The notes under the pieces are model-generated. The model saw nothing but the letters and a program-made list of their open reading frames with translations. It did no database searches and had not been told where the DNA came from. A stretch of 64,000 nt of DNA from JAXMCK01 sp046349395 (lineage in GTDB: Bacteria; Pseudomonadota; Alphaproteobacteria; Geminicoccales; Geminicoccaceae), in assembly GCA_046349395.1 (NCBI GenBank), contig JAXMCK010000003.1, forward strand, positions 434,001 to 498,000, given 5' to 3'. Each line of letters starts with the position of its first letter. The first letter of the stretch is position 1. Below are positions 43,230-50,908 of this stretch, one piece after another. The position numbers and the translations under genes were made by a program.

Positions 43230-43269
43230 CTTATAGCAGATCCTAGATATAGGATCAAGATCCTTGATC
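43230..43269 (-). promoter_or_regulatory. Sigma-70-like promoter overlapped by two inverted repeats
   Basis: On the minus strand TTGATC (43258-43253), 17 bases, TATAAG (43235-43230) is a good -35/-10 pair. Two perfect inverted repeats overlap it: GATCCTA-N4-TAGGATC (43239-43256) and GATCAAG-N3-CTTGATC (43253-43269). This suggests a repressor or autoregulator site for the gene at 42562-43221, whose product may itself bind DNA. The 230 bases between this gene and 43452 hold no other gene. Confidence 0.5.
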
Positions 43270-43451
43270 AGTCATGCTCGTCAAGGACGTCAGCGGTCGG
43301 CCTCAGGTGCCGCGAGGCACCGCTTAGCAGGCGTTAATGGTACCGAGGCTTCGGCTGAAGAGTGACCAGCCTAAGGCGACTGCGCCATGTCCCCGAACTC
43401 CCTAACCACTTTCCTATGCTTTTCACCTTCTCAAAGTAATAGAATGAAACG

Positions 43452-44165
43452 CTATGTCGGCGGATTCGACCCAAGCGTAACCTCCTTAACAAGGAACTTA
43501 ATTCTAGGTATTTCTGTTCGAATTCTTTTTTCAAACTCCCGCGATTCGAACGGCGCAGCAAGTACTACCTCAGAATAGGATAGTCCGATTCCCGTGAATG
43601 GCCTGAGTGAAATAGTCGGAATTGCTACTCTAGCAAAACCCTCTGATCCACTAACATCTAAGCTGATGGTGGGCGACGCAGAGAAGCCAAACATTCCAAA
43701 CTTAGTTTGCAAAATACTGCGCTTTCGGATGATTTTCTGATCAAGCGAGTTACGGATGAAATTGCTGAATTGGTTTAGTTGTTCGTCAAGTGAGGTTGTC
43801 AAATAGGCATCAGCGCCCCGAGCCAGCAAATCGTCGATTGTCTGTAAATACCGTAGGCAATCAATTTCAAAATCACTCCTGAACGGCTTCTGTCCGGTGG
43901 GCTCGGTAGCACTAATCGTCGTAGCAAAGCGCTCGTAGCTGTTAAACAGACTTGTAAGAGCAATGCTGATAGGAATATAAACTTCGCCAGCAAGTTTGCG
44001 AGCGTTGTCTAAATAACCATCTCGCAGTTTATACATATATTGGAGTTCTACTTCACGAACTTTTTGCTTTGCCGCGTAGGCATTGACCGCACCAGCCAAG
44101 ATGGCGCCCACAGTAGCTGCGAGCACGGTGACAAGTGCGCGTGTCCAGTTGTCATCCCAAGTCAT
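43452..44165 (-). CDS. Unknown membrane-anchored protein of the low-GC islet
   Basis: A 237-residue protein I do not recognise. One membrane helix lies near the N-terminus (A-L-V-T-V-L-A-A-T-V-G-A-I-L-A-G-A-V, ~10-27), followed by a long helical cytoplasmic part with charged pairs (Q-K-V-R-E-V-E-L-Q-Y-M-Y-K-L-R-D) and a C-terminal beta-rich part (I-S-L-D-V-S-G-S-E-G). The DNA is clearly richer in A and T, with AAA/AAT codons, than the flanks, which marks it as acquired. It lies 87 bases downstream of another islet gene on the same strand. Single-helix anchor plus helical body is seen in some phage-defence effectors, but no motif supports that here. Confidence 0.6.
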   Translation of the reverse strand: MTWDDNWTRALVTVLAATVGAILAGAVNAYAAKQKVREVELQYMYKLRDGYLDNARKLAGEVYIPISIALTSLFNSYERFATTISATEPTGQKPFRSDFEIDCLRYLQTIDDLLARGADAYLTTSLDEQLNQFSNFIRNSLDQKIIRKRSILQTKFGMFGFSASPTISLDVSGSEGFARVAIPTISLRPFTGIGLSYSEVVLAAPFESREFEKRIRTEIPRIKFLVKEVTLGSNPPT

Positions 44166-44252
44166 CTTCGCCTGCCCACATCCAATAGGAACGCGGTATC
44201 ATGCGCCTTGTGAACTGAGGGAGAAAGGAATCCAAAACAATCTTCTCCAATA

Positions 44253-44993
44253 TTAGACTTCCAAGATATTGGGATAAAATGTCGCTAACCAAGTTCGCTT
44301 AAGCTGAGCGAAAGCTAGACGGCTCGGCAGCCCCTCCTGCCAATCTGTGGGGAAAAAACGGTTGAGCTGTTCACCAACTTGAACGGCCAACCTGCCCATC
44401 TCCGAAATCACGGCTTCGAGGGCGCTCGCTTCTATGAACGGGCCGATTACCGCGTCACCGTTTCTTTTTGGGCGCATCATCCAAACGGACTTCATGTTGG
44501 GATGGCCAGCTAACTCGGAGAACAATTCATACATCTCAAAGCGCTTCTTTGAGGTGGTCCCGTCACGGGCGTCGAGTGCCTCTCGGACCTTCAGTGGGGA
44601 AAAGTGTGACATACGTGTCTTTTTGTCCGAGAGGCGCCACTGCTTGATTAGACCCTGATCCCCAGCGAATAAGTTGATCAGGAAGACCGTTTCGAGCACA
44701 TCCCGTAATATGAGGGCACAGTTCTGGCCATAACCGGAGAGAGCCAGCTTCAAGCTCGCAGCAAAGGCGTTAAACGTCCGCATTGCAAGTATCTTAATAA
44801 CCTTAAAGTCTTCGTCATCAGGAGGCGCTTGACGTAAAATGTCTGCGAGTTCCATAGTCGCCTCTGTTACCGTGAGGTGCAGTTTCAATCTATCGCATTT
44901 ATCTATGACATCCATCGCCTTCTCGCGAAGCTGTTCCTCGCAACTGTGGAGATTAACAAGGTTTGGGGGTAATGTATCATGATTTGCAGGCAT
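44253..44993 (-). CDS. Unknown helical protein of the low-GC islet (DUF5677/HEPN-like feel)
   Basis: A 246-residue soluble, largely helical protein. The centre reads A-F-A-A-S-L-K-L-A-L-S-G-Y-G-Q-N-C-A-L-I-L-R, then D-V-L-E-T-V-F-L-I-N-L-F, a pattern reminiscent of DUF5677-type proteins with a HEPN-like helical bundle (R-x-x-x-E spacing). I cannot see a full R-x4-6-H nuclease motif, so activity is not claimed. Base composition is AT-shifted like its neighbour. The ATG at 44993 has no strong ribosome site; M-D-V-I-D-K further in is an alternative. Presumably co-transcribed with the membrane protein downstream. Confidence 0.6.
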   Translation of the reverse strand: MPANHDTLPPNLVNLHSCEEQLREKAMDVIDKCDRLKLHLTVTEATMELADILRQAPPDDEDFKVIKILAMRTFNAFAASLKLALSGYGQNCALILRDVLETVFLINLFAGDQGLIKQWRLSDKKTRMSHFSPLKVREALDARDGTTSKKRFEMYELFSELAGHPNMKSVWMMRPKRNGDAVIGPFIEASALEAVISEMGRLAVQVGEQLNRFFPTDWQEGLPSRLAFAQLKRTWLATFYPNILEV

Positions 44994-45105
44994 AGAAACG
45001 TCTCGATGTCTTCTTCATGACAAGCACGTCGCGAAGACGCGCTAATCAGACCATAATAGGCAATGCAAACGTCCTCCTCAAGACCTCAACGACCGCACGA
45101 ACTGT

Positions 45106-45309
45106 GTGGCGATGCTGGTGCTGGGGGTGCTGACCCAGGTGGCCGTGGCCGTTGTGCATCTGGGGCGGTTGCTGCGGCAGGCGTCGTTCGTCTTCACCGC
45201 CGCTTTCGCCGACACCGTCGTCCTGATCGGCCTCGCCGCCCGGCCCTTCTCCGGTACGGCGATCGACGACGGCCCCCTGCGCGCCGCCCTGGTGACGGCG
45301 GCACCATAG
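45106..45309 (+). CDS. Doubtful 67-aa hydrophobic ORF at the islet's right edge
   Basis: A short frame with two hydrophobic stretches (M-L-V-L-G-V-L-T-Q-V-A-V-A-V-V, F-T-A-A-F-A-D-T-V-V-L-I-G-L-A-A) and normal GC-rich codons. It could be a tiny membrane protein or the tail of a gene cut off when the low-GC islet arrived, since codons stay open to 45046 without a good start. No family is recognisable. The 44994-45105 stretch before it shows nothing else. Confidence 0.25.
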   Translation: MAMLVLGVLTQVAVAVVHLGRLLRQASFVFTAAFADTVVLIGLAARPFSGTAIDDGPLRAALVTAAP

Positions 45310-45325
45310 CGGGCACGGGTGGGCT

Positions 45326-45574
45326 TCAGATAGCGACGCACTCCGGATGTGCCTTGCGCACGCGCTGGGTGGAGGCGGGGTGGCGCAGGAGGTTGGCGGC
45401 CGGGCGGATGGGACGGGCGACGAGGTTGCCGCCGCAGTTCGGGCAGCGTCCGCCGAAGGTATCTTCTGCACAGGTGCTGCAGAAGGTGCATTCGTACGTG
45501 CAGATGCGCGCATCCGGCGAGTCGGGCGGCAGGTCGCGGTCGCAGCACTCGCAGTTGGGCCGAAGCTCGAGCAT
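45326..45574 (-). CDS. DUF1272 cysteine-rich zinc-binding protein
   Basis: An 82-residue protein opening M-L-E-L-R-P-N-C-E-C-C-D-R-D-L-P-P-D-S and continuing with C-T-Y-E-C-T-F-C-S-T-C-A-E and C-P-N-C-G-G-N-L. The nine-plus cysteines in CxC/CxxC pairs and the invariant L-R-P-N-C-E-x-C start are the DUF1272 family, a small zinc-ribbon protein of unknown role often found near amino-acid or stress genes. The C-terminal 30 residues (A-S-T-Q-R-V) are variable. It stands alone between two plus-strand genes. Confidence 0.88.
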   Translation of the reverse strand: MLELRPNCECCDRDLPPDSPDARICTYECTFCSTCAEDTFGGRCPNCGGNLVARPIRPAANLLRHPASTQRVRKAHPECVAI

Positions 45575-45693
45575 CGGGTGTCCTCCGGTCTGGCGTCGTC
45601 TCCGCCCGTGTAGCGGCGGCCGGGAAGCCTTGGCGAGGCTTGCGGGGTCGGGCGGTTGGGCCAGACTGGCGGACCCCGGGCGGGAGGGATGCG

Positions 45694-46143
45694 ATGCCGG
45701 ACGGCAGGATGCGGCGGATCCTCGGCAGTTGCCACTGCGGCAATCTCCGGTTCGTCTTCGACTGGCCCGAGGGTGAGGCGCCGATCCCGGTGCGGGCCTG
45801 CGGGTGCAGCTTCTGCCGCAAGCACGGTGCCGCCTGGACGTCGCACCCGGCGGGGCGTCTCGGGATCGAGATCGCCGACGAGGCGAGGCGGAGCGTCTAC
45901 CGGTTCGGCACGGGCACGGCCGATTTCCATGTCTGCCGGGCCTGCGGTGCCGTGCCGATCACCACCTGCGAGATCGACGGGCGTGTCTATGGTGTCGTGA
46001 ACGTGAACTGCTTCGACGACATCGATCCGGGCTCGCTGGTCCGTGCTGCGGCCAGCTTCGAGGGCGAGAGCCTGGACGACCGTCTGGCCCGCCGGGCCGG
46101 GCGCTGGACGCCGGTCGTGGCGGGGTCCGGAAGGACGATCTGA
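45694..46143 (+). CDS. GFA-family (Gfa/CENP-V) zinc protein
   Basis: A 149-residue protein. The first zinc pair is G-S-C-H-C-G-N-L-R-F-V (~11-21), the second C-G-C-S-F-C-R-K-H-G-A (~36-46), and the third C-R-A-C-G-A (~81-86). This is the glutathione-dependent formaldehyde-activating-like fold. Only a few members make S-hydroxymethylglutathione; most have unknown substrates. The glutathione/formaldehyde role is thus not assured, though the nearby amine-demethylation locus would produce formaldehyde (inference). GGGAGGG lies before the ATG at 45694. Confidence 0.83.
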   Translation: MPDGRMRRILGSCHCGNLRFVFDWPEGEAPIPVRACGCSFCRKHGAAWTSHPAGRLGIEIADEARRSVYRFGTGTADFHVCRACGAVPITTCEIDGRVYGVVNVNCFDDIDPGSLVRAAASFEGESLDDRLARRAGRWTPVVAGSGRTI

Positions 46144-46180
46144 CGCGCCGACTGCGACGACGCTAACTTCCAAGTAGAAG

Positions 46181-46196
46181 GAGCTCGATCGAGCTC
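46181..46196. repeat. Perfect 16-bp palindrome between GFA and VPLPA-CTERM genes
   Basis: GAGCTCGATCGAGCTC is its own reverse complement. It lies 38 bases after the GFA stop and 88 before the next ATG. It might be an operator for the secreted-protein gene; no T-run follows, so it is a poor terminator. Confidence 0.45.
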
Positions 46197-46283
46197 GCTG
46201 AATTAACGCCTAGTCATGTCCGCTCGCTCGCGCCATCGTTGGATTTCGATATCCCTATCGAGGCGAAGTTTGGGCAGGCTCTG

Positions 46284-46904
46284 ATGACGATCGGGAAAAC
46301 GCTGCTCCGGGCGGTTCGGACGCTGGCCGTCGCCGCACCGCTGGCGGCCCTGGCCTTGCCGGCCGGTGCTGCCGTGCTGGTCACGGCCAGCGAGGAAGGC
46401 GGCGATGTCGTGTTCCGCTCCTCCGGCAGCTTGGATGTCGAGGGGCTCGTCAGGTACGACCATTCCCTGACGCTCAACAAATGGATCAAGGCCAGCAAAG
46501 CCGGCGTCTATTTCGGCAATGGCGTGCTGCAGGACTATGACAGCTACCGGCTCACAGGCCCGAGTGATTTCGGCAGCGGACTGACGAAGAACGCCACCTC
46601 ACAGAGTGGCGTCTCCTGGCGTTTCGCCAACGGCCTCGTGCGGCTGCCCGACAATTACCTGAGCTCGAGCGACAAGAGCCTCGTCTCGACGCTGACCTTC
46701 GCCGCGAAGACCTTCGCCGATCTCGGCCTCACGGCCGGCGTGTACACCTGGTACCTGGCCGGGCAGAAGGACTTTATCCAGCTCACCATCCCGGCATCGG
46801 GCTTCGCCAGCATCGCGGCCGTACCGGTCCCGGCAGCGCTGCCGCTGCTCGCGAGCGGGCTCGGGGCGCTGGGATGGATGCGCCGTCGCCGGCCCGCTTC
46901 GTAG
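46284..46904 (+). CDS. Exported protein with VPLPA-CTERM (PEP-CTERM-like) sorting signal
   Basis: A 206-residue secreted protein. The ATG at 46284 gives a compact signal peptide (L-R-A-V-R-T-L-A-V-A-A-P-L-A-A-L-A-L-P-A-G-A-A); an upstream start at 46239 would bury it. The C-terminus is V-P-V-P-A-A-L-P-L-L-A-S-G-L-G-A-L-G-W-M-R-R-R-R: a V-P-x-P-A motif, a hydrophobic helix and an Arg cluster, the hallmark of VPLPA-CTERM proteins processed by an exosortase. The body is beta-rich with no enzymatic motif. No exosortase gene is in the window. Confidence 0.82.
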   Translation: MTIGKTLLRAVRTLAVAAPLAALALPAGAAVLVTASEEGGDVVFRSSGSLDVEGLVRYDHSLTLNKWIKASKAGVYFGNGVLQDYDSYRLTGPSDFGSGLTKNATSQSGVSWRFANGLVRLPDNYLSSSDKSLVSTLTFAAKTFADLGLTAGVYTWYLAGQKDFIQLTIPASGFASIAAVPVPAALPLLASGLGALGWMRRRRPAS

Positions 46905-46921
46905 AGAGCACAACCGGACGG

Positions 46922-46951
46922 CGGACAGGCGGAGAGGTTTCCGCCTGTCCG
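46922..46951. terminator. Strong bidirectional terminator hairpin
   Basis: CGGACAGGCGGA (46922-46933), loop GAGGTT, TCCGCCTGTCCG (46940-46951): a perfect 12-pair stem in the 75-base gap between the convergent VPLPA-CTERM gene and the metallo-hydrolase gene. It likely ends both transcripts. Confidence 0.65.
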
Positions 46952-46979
46952 GATGAGACGAGCGCGGATCTGGCTGGGC

Positions 46980-47930
46980 TCAGCCGTTGACCACCTGGTC
47001 GCCGAAATAGAGGAACTCGCGGTCCATGCCGCCGAGCTCGGCCGCGGACAGCTCGAGCGTCGGCGTGTCGAGCTGCTTGTAGCTCTTCTGGCCCTTCACC
47101 CATTCGTCGGCCGTCTGCAGCGTGCTGAGCGTGATCGTGGTCGGGTGGCAGAGATAGTGGGTCGGGATGACGGCCTTGGGCTTCAGGCGGTCGACGATGC
47201 CGTTGCCCTGCTCGTAGCTCAGGATGTGCTGCGAGCCGTCGACGGGGAGGGTCAGGACGTCGACCCGGCCGATGGCGTTCCAGACGTTCTCCGGCGGGTC
47301 GTGGCGCGCGTCGCCCCAGATGAGCGTGCGCACGCCGCCCGTCTCGACCAGGTAGAGGACCATGTCCATGTGGCCCGGATTGTTCGGCGGGGCGGGGTCC
47401 TGGCCGAACTCGCGGATGACGTCGGTCCACTTGTACCAGCCGGGTGCCAGATAGGCGTGCTTGTCGGCGATCGCGGTGATCTTCACGTCGGCGAAGGAGT
47501 AGGTGCCGATCAGCCGGTCGAGCGCCATGGTGGCGTTCACCTTGTCGATCGCGTCGTGGTCGAAGTGGGCGTGGGTCGAGAAGACGGCATCGACCGTGAT
47601 GCGCGGGAAGTCCTTGGGGAACCAGATGCCCCAATAGCCGGACGGATCGTTGCGCCAGGGATCGAACAGCATCGTGAAGCCGGCCGGCGAGGTGATGCGG
47701 ATCGCGCAGTGGCCGAAATAGTCGATCTTGACCGGGCCTTCGGGGTAGCTGGCGGCCTCCTGCAGCGCCAGGACGTGGTTGTTGTTGCCGGGCTGCTTCC
47801 AGGCGACGGCCTGGGCGGCGGCGGGTGCGGCCGGGAGCACGGCACCCGCGGCAGCGGCCGTGGCGCCGAGGCCGGCCACCTTGAGGAAGCCGCGGCGGCC
47901 CGCGGCGGATGATCCTTCGTTCTCGGACAT
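46980..47930 (-). CDS. Tat-exported metallo-beta-lactamase-fold hydrolase
   Basis: A 316-residue protein. The leader A-G-R-R-G-F-L-K-V-A-G is a twin-arginine signal with an Ala-rich h-region ending A-A-A-Q-A. The MBL fold follows: Y-F-G-H-C-A-I-R-I-T (early strand), F-D-P-W, then the metal motif S-T-H-A-H-F-D-H-D (HxHxDH, ~120) and further ligands in W-G-D-A-R-H-D and I-P-T-H-Y. The layout is closest to the UlaG/NAPE-PLD-like group, which cleaves lactones or phosphodiesters. Periplasmic, metal-dependent; the substrate is unknown. Confidence 0.85.
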   Translation of the reverse strand: MSENEGSSAAGRRGFLKVAGLGATAAAAGAVLPAAPAAAQAVAWKQPGNNNHVLALQEAASYPEGPVKIDYFGHCAIRITSPAGFTMLFDPWRNDPSGYWGIWFPKDFPRITVDAVFSTHAHFDHDAIDKVNATMALDRLIGTYSFADVKITAIADKHAYLAPGWYKWTDVIREFGQDPAPPNNPGHMDMVLYLVETGGVRTLIWGDARHDPPENVWNAIGRVDVLTLPVDGSQHILSYEQGNGIVDRLKPKAVIPTHYLCHPTTITLSTLQTADEWVKGQKSYKQLDTPTLELSAAELGGMDREFLYFGDQVVNG

Positions 47931-48047
47931 TCGATGTCTCTCATGTACGTGGGCTGACGGCCGCTCCTGCGGCCACCCCGCACTTGGCCACAGCTCTACG
48001 GGCGCGTGAAGGGCGTGGTGCCTTCGCAGCGGAGGAGGCGAAGCGGA

Positions 48048-48758
48048 CTACCCGCCGACGGCTTCGAGGAACCGGTCGGAGGTCGCGACCCAGCCGAAGA
48101 GGAGGCGGATCGTCAGCAACGAAGCTTCATGGTTGCTGCGGGGCTGGTCCGCGGCGATGGGCTCGGCGGTGCAATCCTCCAGCACGAGGCAGCGATAGTC
48201 GCGGAACATGGCGTCGCGCACGGTCGACTCGACGCAGACGCTGGTCGTGCAGCCGGTGACGATCAGATGGGCGATGTCGCGGGTGCGCAGGACGGTGTCG
48301 AGGTGCGTCTCGAAGAAGCCGCTGTAGCGGTGCTTCGGGACGACGATGTCGCCGCTCTTCGGCGTCAGTTGCGGCAGGATCGCCGTGTTCCAGGTGCCGG
48401 CGACGAAGCCGCGGCCGATGGTACCGTCGGGTGCCGGGACGGGTTCGCCCAGCGCCAGCGGGAGGTGCTTGAGGCGGTTGGGGGCGTCCGGGCCGCCGGC
48501 GTTCGACAGGTCCGGGCTGAACTGCATGACGAGATAGACGACGGGCAGGCCGGCAGCACGGGCCGCGTCCAGCACGCGGGCGGTCGGCTCGACGGCCCGC
48601 ACGATCGGGGCGATGTCGATCCCGGCGCGATCGAAGCTGCCGCCGGGAGCGCCGAAGTCGTTCTGCATGTCGACGACGAGGACCGCCGTGCGGTCGAGGT
48701 CGATCTCCACCGGCTCGGGCTCGGCCCCGATCGTGACGAGTCGCGATTGTCCTGCCAT
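48048..48758 (-). CDS. Cysteine hydrolase, isochorismatase family
   Basis: A 236-residue hydrolase with the isochorismatase-like catalytic triad: D in V-V-D-M-Q-N-D-F (~31), K in V-V-P-K-H-R-Y-S-G-F (~142), C in V-T-G-C-T-T-S-V-C-V-E-S-T (~175). The cis-peptide T-G-C-T-T segment is typical of amidohydrolases of the RutB/biuret hydrolase/N-carbamoylsarcosine group rather than true isochorismatases. It would cleave an amide or ureido bond. The ATG at 48758 is preferred to a GTG six bases upstream. It stands alone. Confidence 0.85.
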   Translation of the reverse strand: MAGQSRLVTIGAEPEPVEIDLDRTAVLVVDMQNDFGAPGGSFDRAGIDIAPIVRAVEPTARVLDAARAAGLPVVYLVMQFSPDLSNAGGPDAPNRLKHLPLALGEPVPAPDGTIGRGFVAGTWNTAILPQLTPKSGDIVVPKHRYSGFFETHLDTVLRTRDIAHLIVTGCTTSVCVESTVRDAMFRDYRCLVLEDCTAEPIAADQPRSNHEASLLTIRLLFGWVATSDRFLEAVGG

Positions 48759-48924
48759 GCCCACCCTGCCTCGGCCCAGTGTCCACCGCCCCGACAGTAG
48801 TCGAAAGACCTGCCATCGTCGTTCCCGGTCCGCCGGCCCACGTTCTTGTGTGAAAAGTCATTGGCAGGGCCCTCCGGCGCCGTCGAAGATGCGGCGGCGG
48901 GGCGGCTAGCGGGAGCCTGCGGGA

Positions 48925-49506
48925 ATGCCGGGATGGGTCTTGTGGGCGGGGGCGGCGCTCGTGCTGGTGCTGCTCTATGTCTGGTACGCCTCGATCGTGC
49001 GGCGGGCGAACCGGGTGCGCGAGGCGCTGGGCTCGATCGACGTGCATCTGCGGCAGCGGCACGACCTGATCCCGAACCTCGTCAAGCTGGCCGGGCACTA
49101 CATGGAGCACGAGCGCGGCGTGCTGGAGGAGGTGACCCGGCTGCGCTCGCGGGTCGAAGGGGCCAGGGCCGGCGACATGGGCTCGGCCGAACGCTTCGCC
49201 GCCGAGAACCAACTGGCGCAGGCGACGGGCCGGCTGCTGGCGCAGGTCGAGGCCTATCCGCAGCTGAAGGCGGACACGACGGTGATCGAGGCGCAGCGCG
49301 GCTGGGCCGAGGCCGAGGCGCAGATCACGGCCTCGCGGCGCTTCTACAACTCGGCCGTCACCGACCTGAACAATGCGGTCCAGGTGTTCCCGGGCAGCCT
49401 GCTGGCGACGATCGCCGGTGCCAAGTCGATGGCCTACTTCGAAACGCCGCCCGAGACGCGTGAGGCGCCCAGCGTCGACGACCTGCTACCGAGCCGCGCG
49501 GGGTGA
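48925..49506 (+). CDS. lemA: LemA family protein
   Basis: A 193-residue membrane protein. One N-terminal helix (A-L-V-L-V-L-L-Y-V-W-Y, ~10-20) is followed by the LemA helical bundle: V-H-L-R-Q-R-H-D-L-I-P-N-L-V (~40-53), A-E-N-Q-L (~93) and R-R-F-Y-N-S-A-V-x-D-L-N. These are the family hallmarks. The role is unknown in general; LemA proteins are often encoded with DUF3137 or TPM-domain membrane proteins, as here with the next gene, whose GTG overlaps this stop. Confidence 0.93.
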   Translation: MPGWVLWAGAALVLVLLYVWYASIVRRANRVREALGSIDVHLRQRHDLIPNLVKLAGHYMEHERGVLEEVTRLRSRVEGARAGDMGSAERFAAENQLAQATGRLLAQVEAYPQLKADTTVIEAQRGWAEAEAQITASRRFYNSAVTDLNNAVQVFPGSLLATIAGAKSMAYFETPPETREAPSVDDLLPSRAG

Positions 49507-50759
49507 GCCTCTCGATCGACCAGCTGGAGCGGCGGCGCCGGCTGACGCTGCGCTGGTCGATCATCGGACTCCTGGTGCCGGTGTTCGGCTGGCCGTTGGC
49601 AATGATCTTCGGCGAGGGCAGCGACACCAGCGAGACGATTGCCGGCGGCGTGCTCATCGCCGGGTTCATGGCGCTGGTCGCCGTGCCGGTCACGATCGGC
49701 ATGTGGCGCCGCTTCATGGCGCGGACGATGCTGGATGCGCTGGTCGAGGGTAGGTTGGACATCCGCCACATCGACGGGGAGCAGTCGGGCCGCGCCGAGC
49801 CGCCGCTGCGCAGCGCGGCGCTGGATCTGGGCATGCTGGCGCCTTGCGGCCTCGTCGAGCCGTTCGACAAGGCGGGCGTCGACCATGTGCTGGTCGGCGA
49901 GGTCGAGGGCATCCCGTTCACGCTGGCGGAGTTGCGGCTCTACGACGACCAGGGGTTCGAGGTCTTCCAGGGTGTGGTCGGCGGCTTCGGCCTGCACCGG
50001 ACCTGCCCGGGTCTCACCATCGTGACGCGCGAGCGCGGGCTGATCGGCAACTTCATCGCCTCGTTCGGCAGCGGGATCGATCGGGTCGGGCTCGAGGACC
50101 CGGTGTTCGAGCGCCGGTTCGAGGTCTACGGCACCGACCAGGTCTGGTGCCGGACCGTGCTGACGCCGACCATGCTGGAGCGCCTCGTCGGCCTCGACGA
50201 GGTGGCGCGGGCGGGTGGCTTCCGCTGCGCCTTCGCCGGCAAGCGGCTGCTGATCGCGCTCTCCGGCATGCGCTGGCGGGCGCCGACCTGGCGGCTGTTG
50301 GTGCCGATAGGGAACTGGCTCGAAGGCTACCGGAAGTGGCTCTCGGAGCTGGTGGCGCTGCCCTCGGCCGTCGTCGAGGAACTGGCGCTGGCCGACCAGG
50401 TGCCGCGCGTGGGCGCGGTGCCGCCGCCGCCGGCGAGCACGCCCTGGGAATTCACGTCCTCCGGCGACAGCGTCTTCCAGGGCAAGCTCGGGCGGCTGGT
50501 GGCCGGGATCACCATGCCGCTCATGTACATCGCGTCCGGCACGCTGTTCGGCGGCGTGTCGCTCTATTTCGGCTACTACGTGTTCGTCGAATGGGGCGTG
50601 GATGCGATCGGCGGCTGGAAGCTGGCCTGGCCGATCCTGCTGGGGGTGGGTTACGGCATCTATGCGATCGTCGCCGGCCTCGTGATGCTGGCGCGCCTCG
50701 CCTGGCGCTGGAACGCGCCGCTGCGCAGCCTGCCACGCCCGGCCCAACCTTCGCGTTGA
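49503..50759 (+). CDS. DUF3137 membrane protein coupled to LemA
   Basis: A 418-residue protein starting at a GTG overlapping the lemA stop (GTGA). Two helices near the N-terminus (I-I-G-L-L-V-P-V-F-G-W-P-L-A, I-A-G-G-V-L-I-A-G-F-M-A-L-V), a soluble middle of ~230 residues (R-T-V-L-T-P-T-M-L-E-R-L, F-A-G-K-R-L-L-I-A-L-S), and two helices at the end. The lemA-DUF3137 pairing is a recurring one, and the soluble part (F-E-V-Y-G-T-D-Q-V-W-C-R) matches it. Function unknown. Confidence 0.82.
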   Translation: MSLSIDQLERRRRLTLRWSIIGLLVPVFGWPLAMIFGEGSDTSETIAGGVLIAGFMALVAVPVTIGMWRRFMARTMLDALVEGRLDIRHIDGEQSGRAEPPLRSAALDLGMLAPCGLVEPFDKAGVDHVLVGEVEGIPFTLAELRLYDDQGFEVFQGVVGGFGLHRTCPGLTIVTRERGLIGNFIASFGSGIDRVGLEDPVFERRFEVYGTDQVWCRTVLTPTMLERLVGLDEVARAGGFRCAFAGKRLLIALSGMRWRAPTWRLLVPIGNWLEGYRKWLSELVALPSAVVEELALADQVPRVGAVPPPPASTPWEFTSSGDSVFQGKLGRLVAGITMPLMYIASGTLFGGVSLYFGYYVFVEWGVDAIGGWKLAWPILLGVGYGIYAIVAGLVMLARLAWRWNAPLRSLPRPAQPSR

Positions 50760-50908
50760 GCCGGTCCGGACCGCACTTTTACTTGCGGTTGCAGATTGCC
50801 GTCGCGATTACACGGACGTCATCTTTGCGTTGACCGGCACGGCCCAGTTTGCCAAGCATCCCATGGTTATAACGCATCACGCGAAAGCGTCTGGGCGGGG
50901 CACGGGAC

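Noticed and set aside
45046..46173. 375-codon minus-strand frame
   Set aside because: It crosses DUF1272 and GFA genes in a wrong frame and has no motif.
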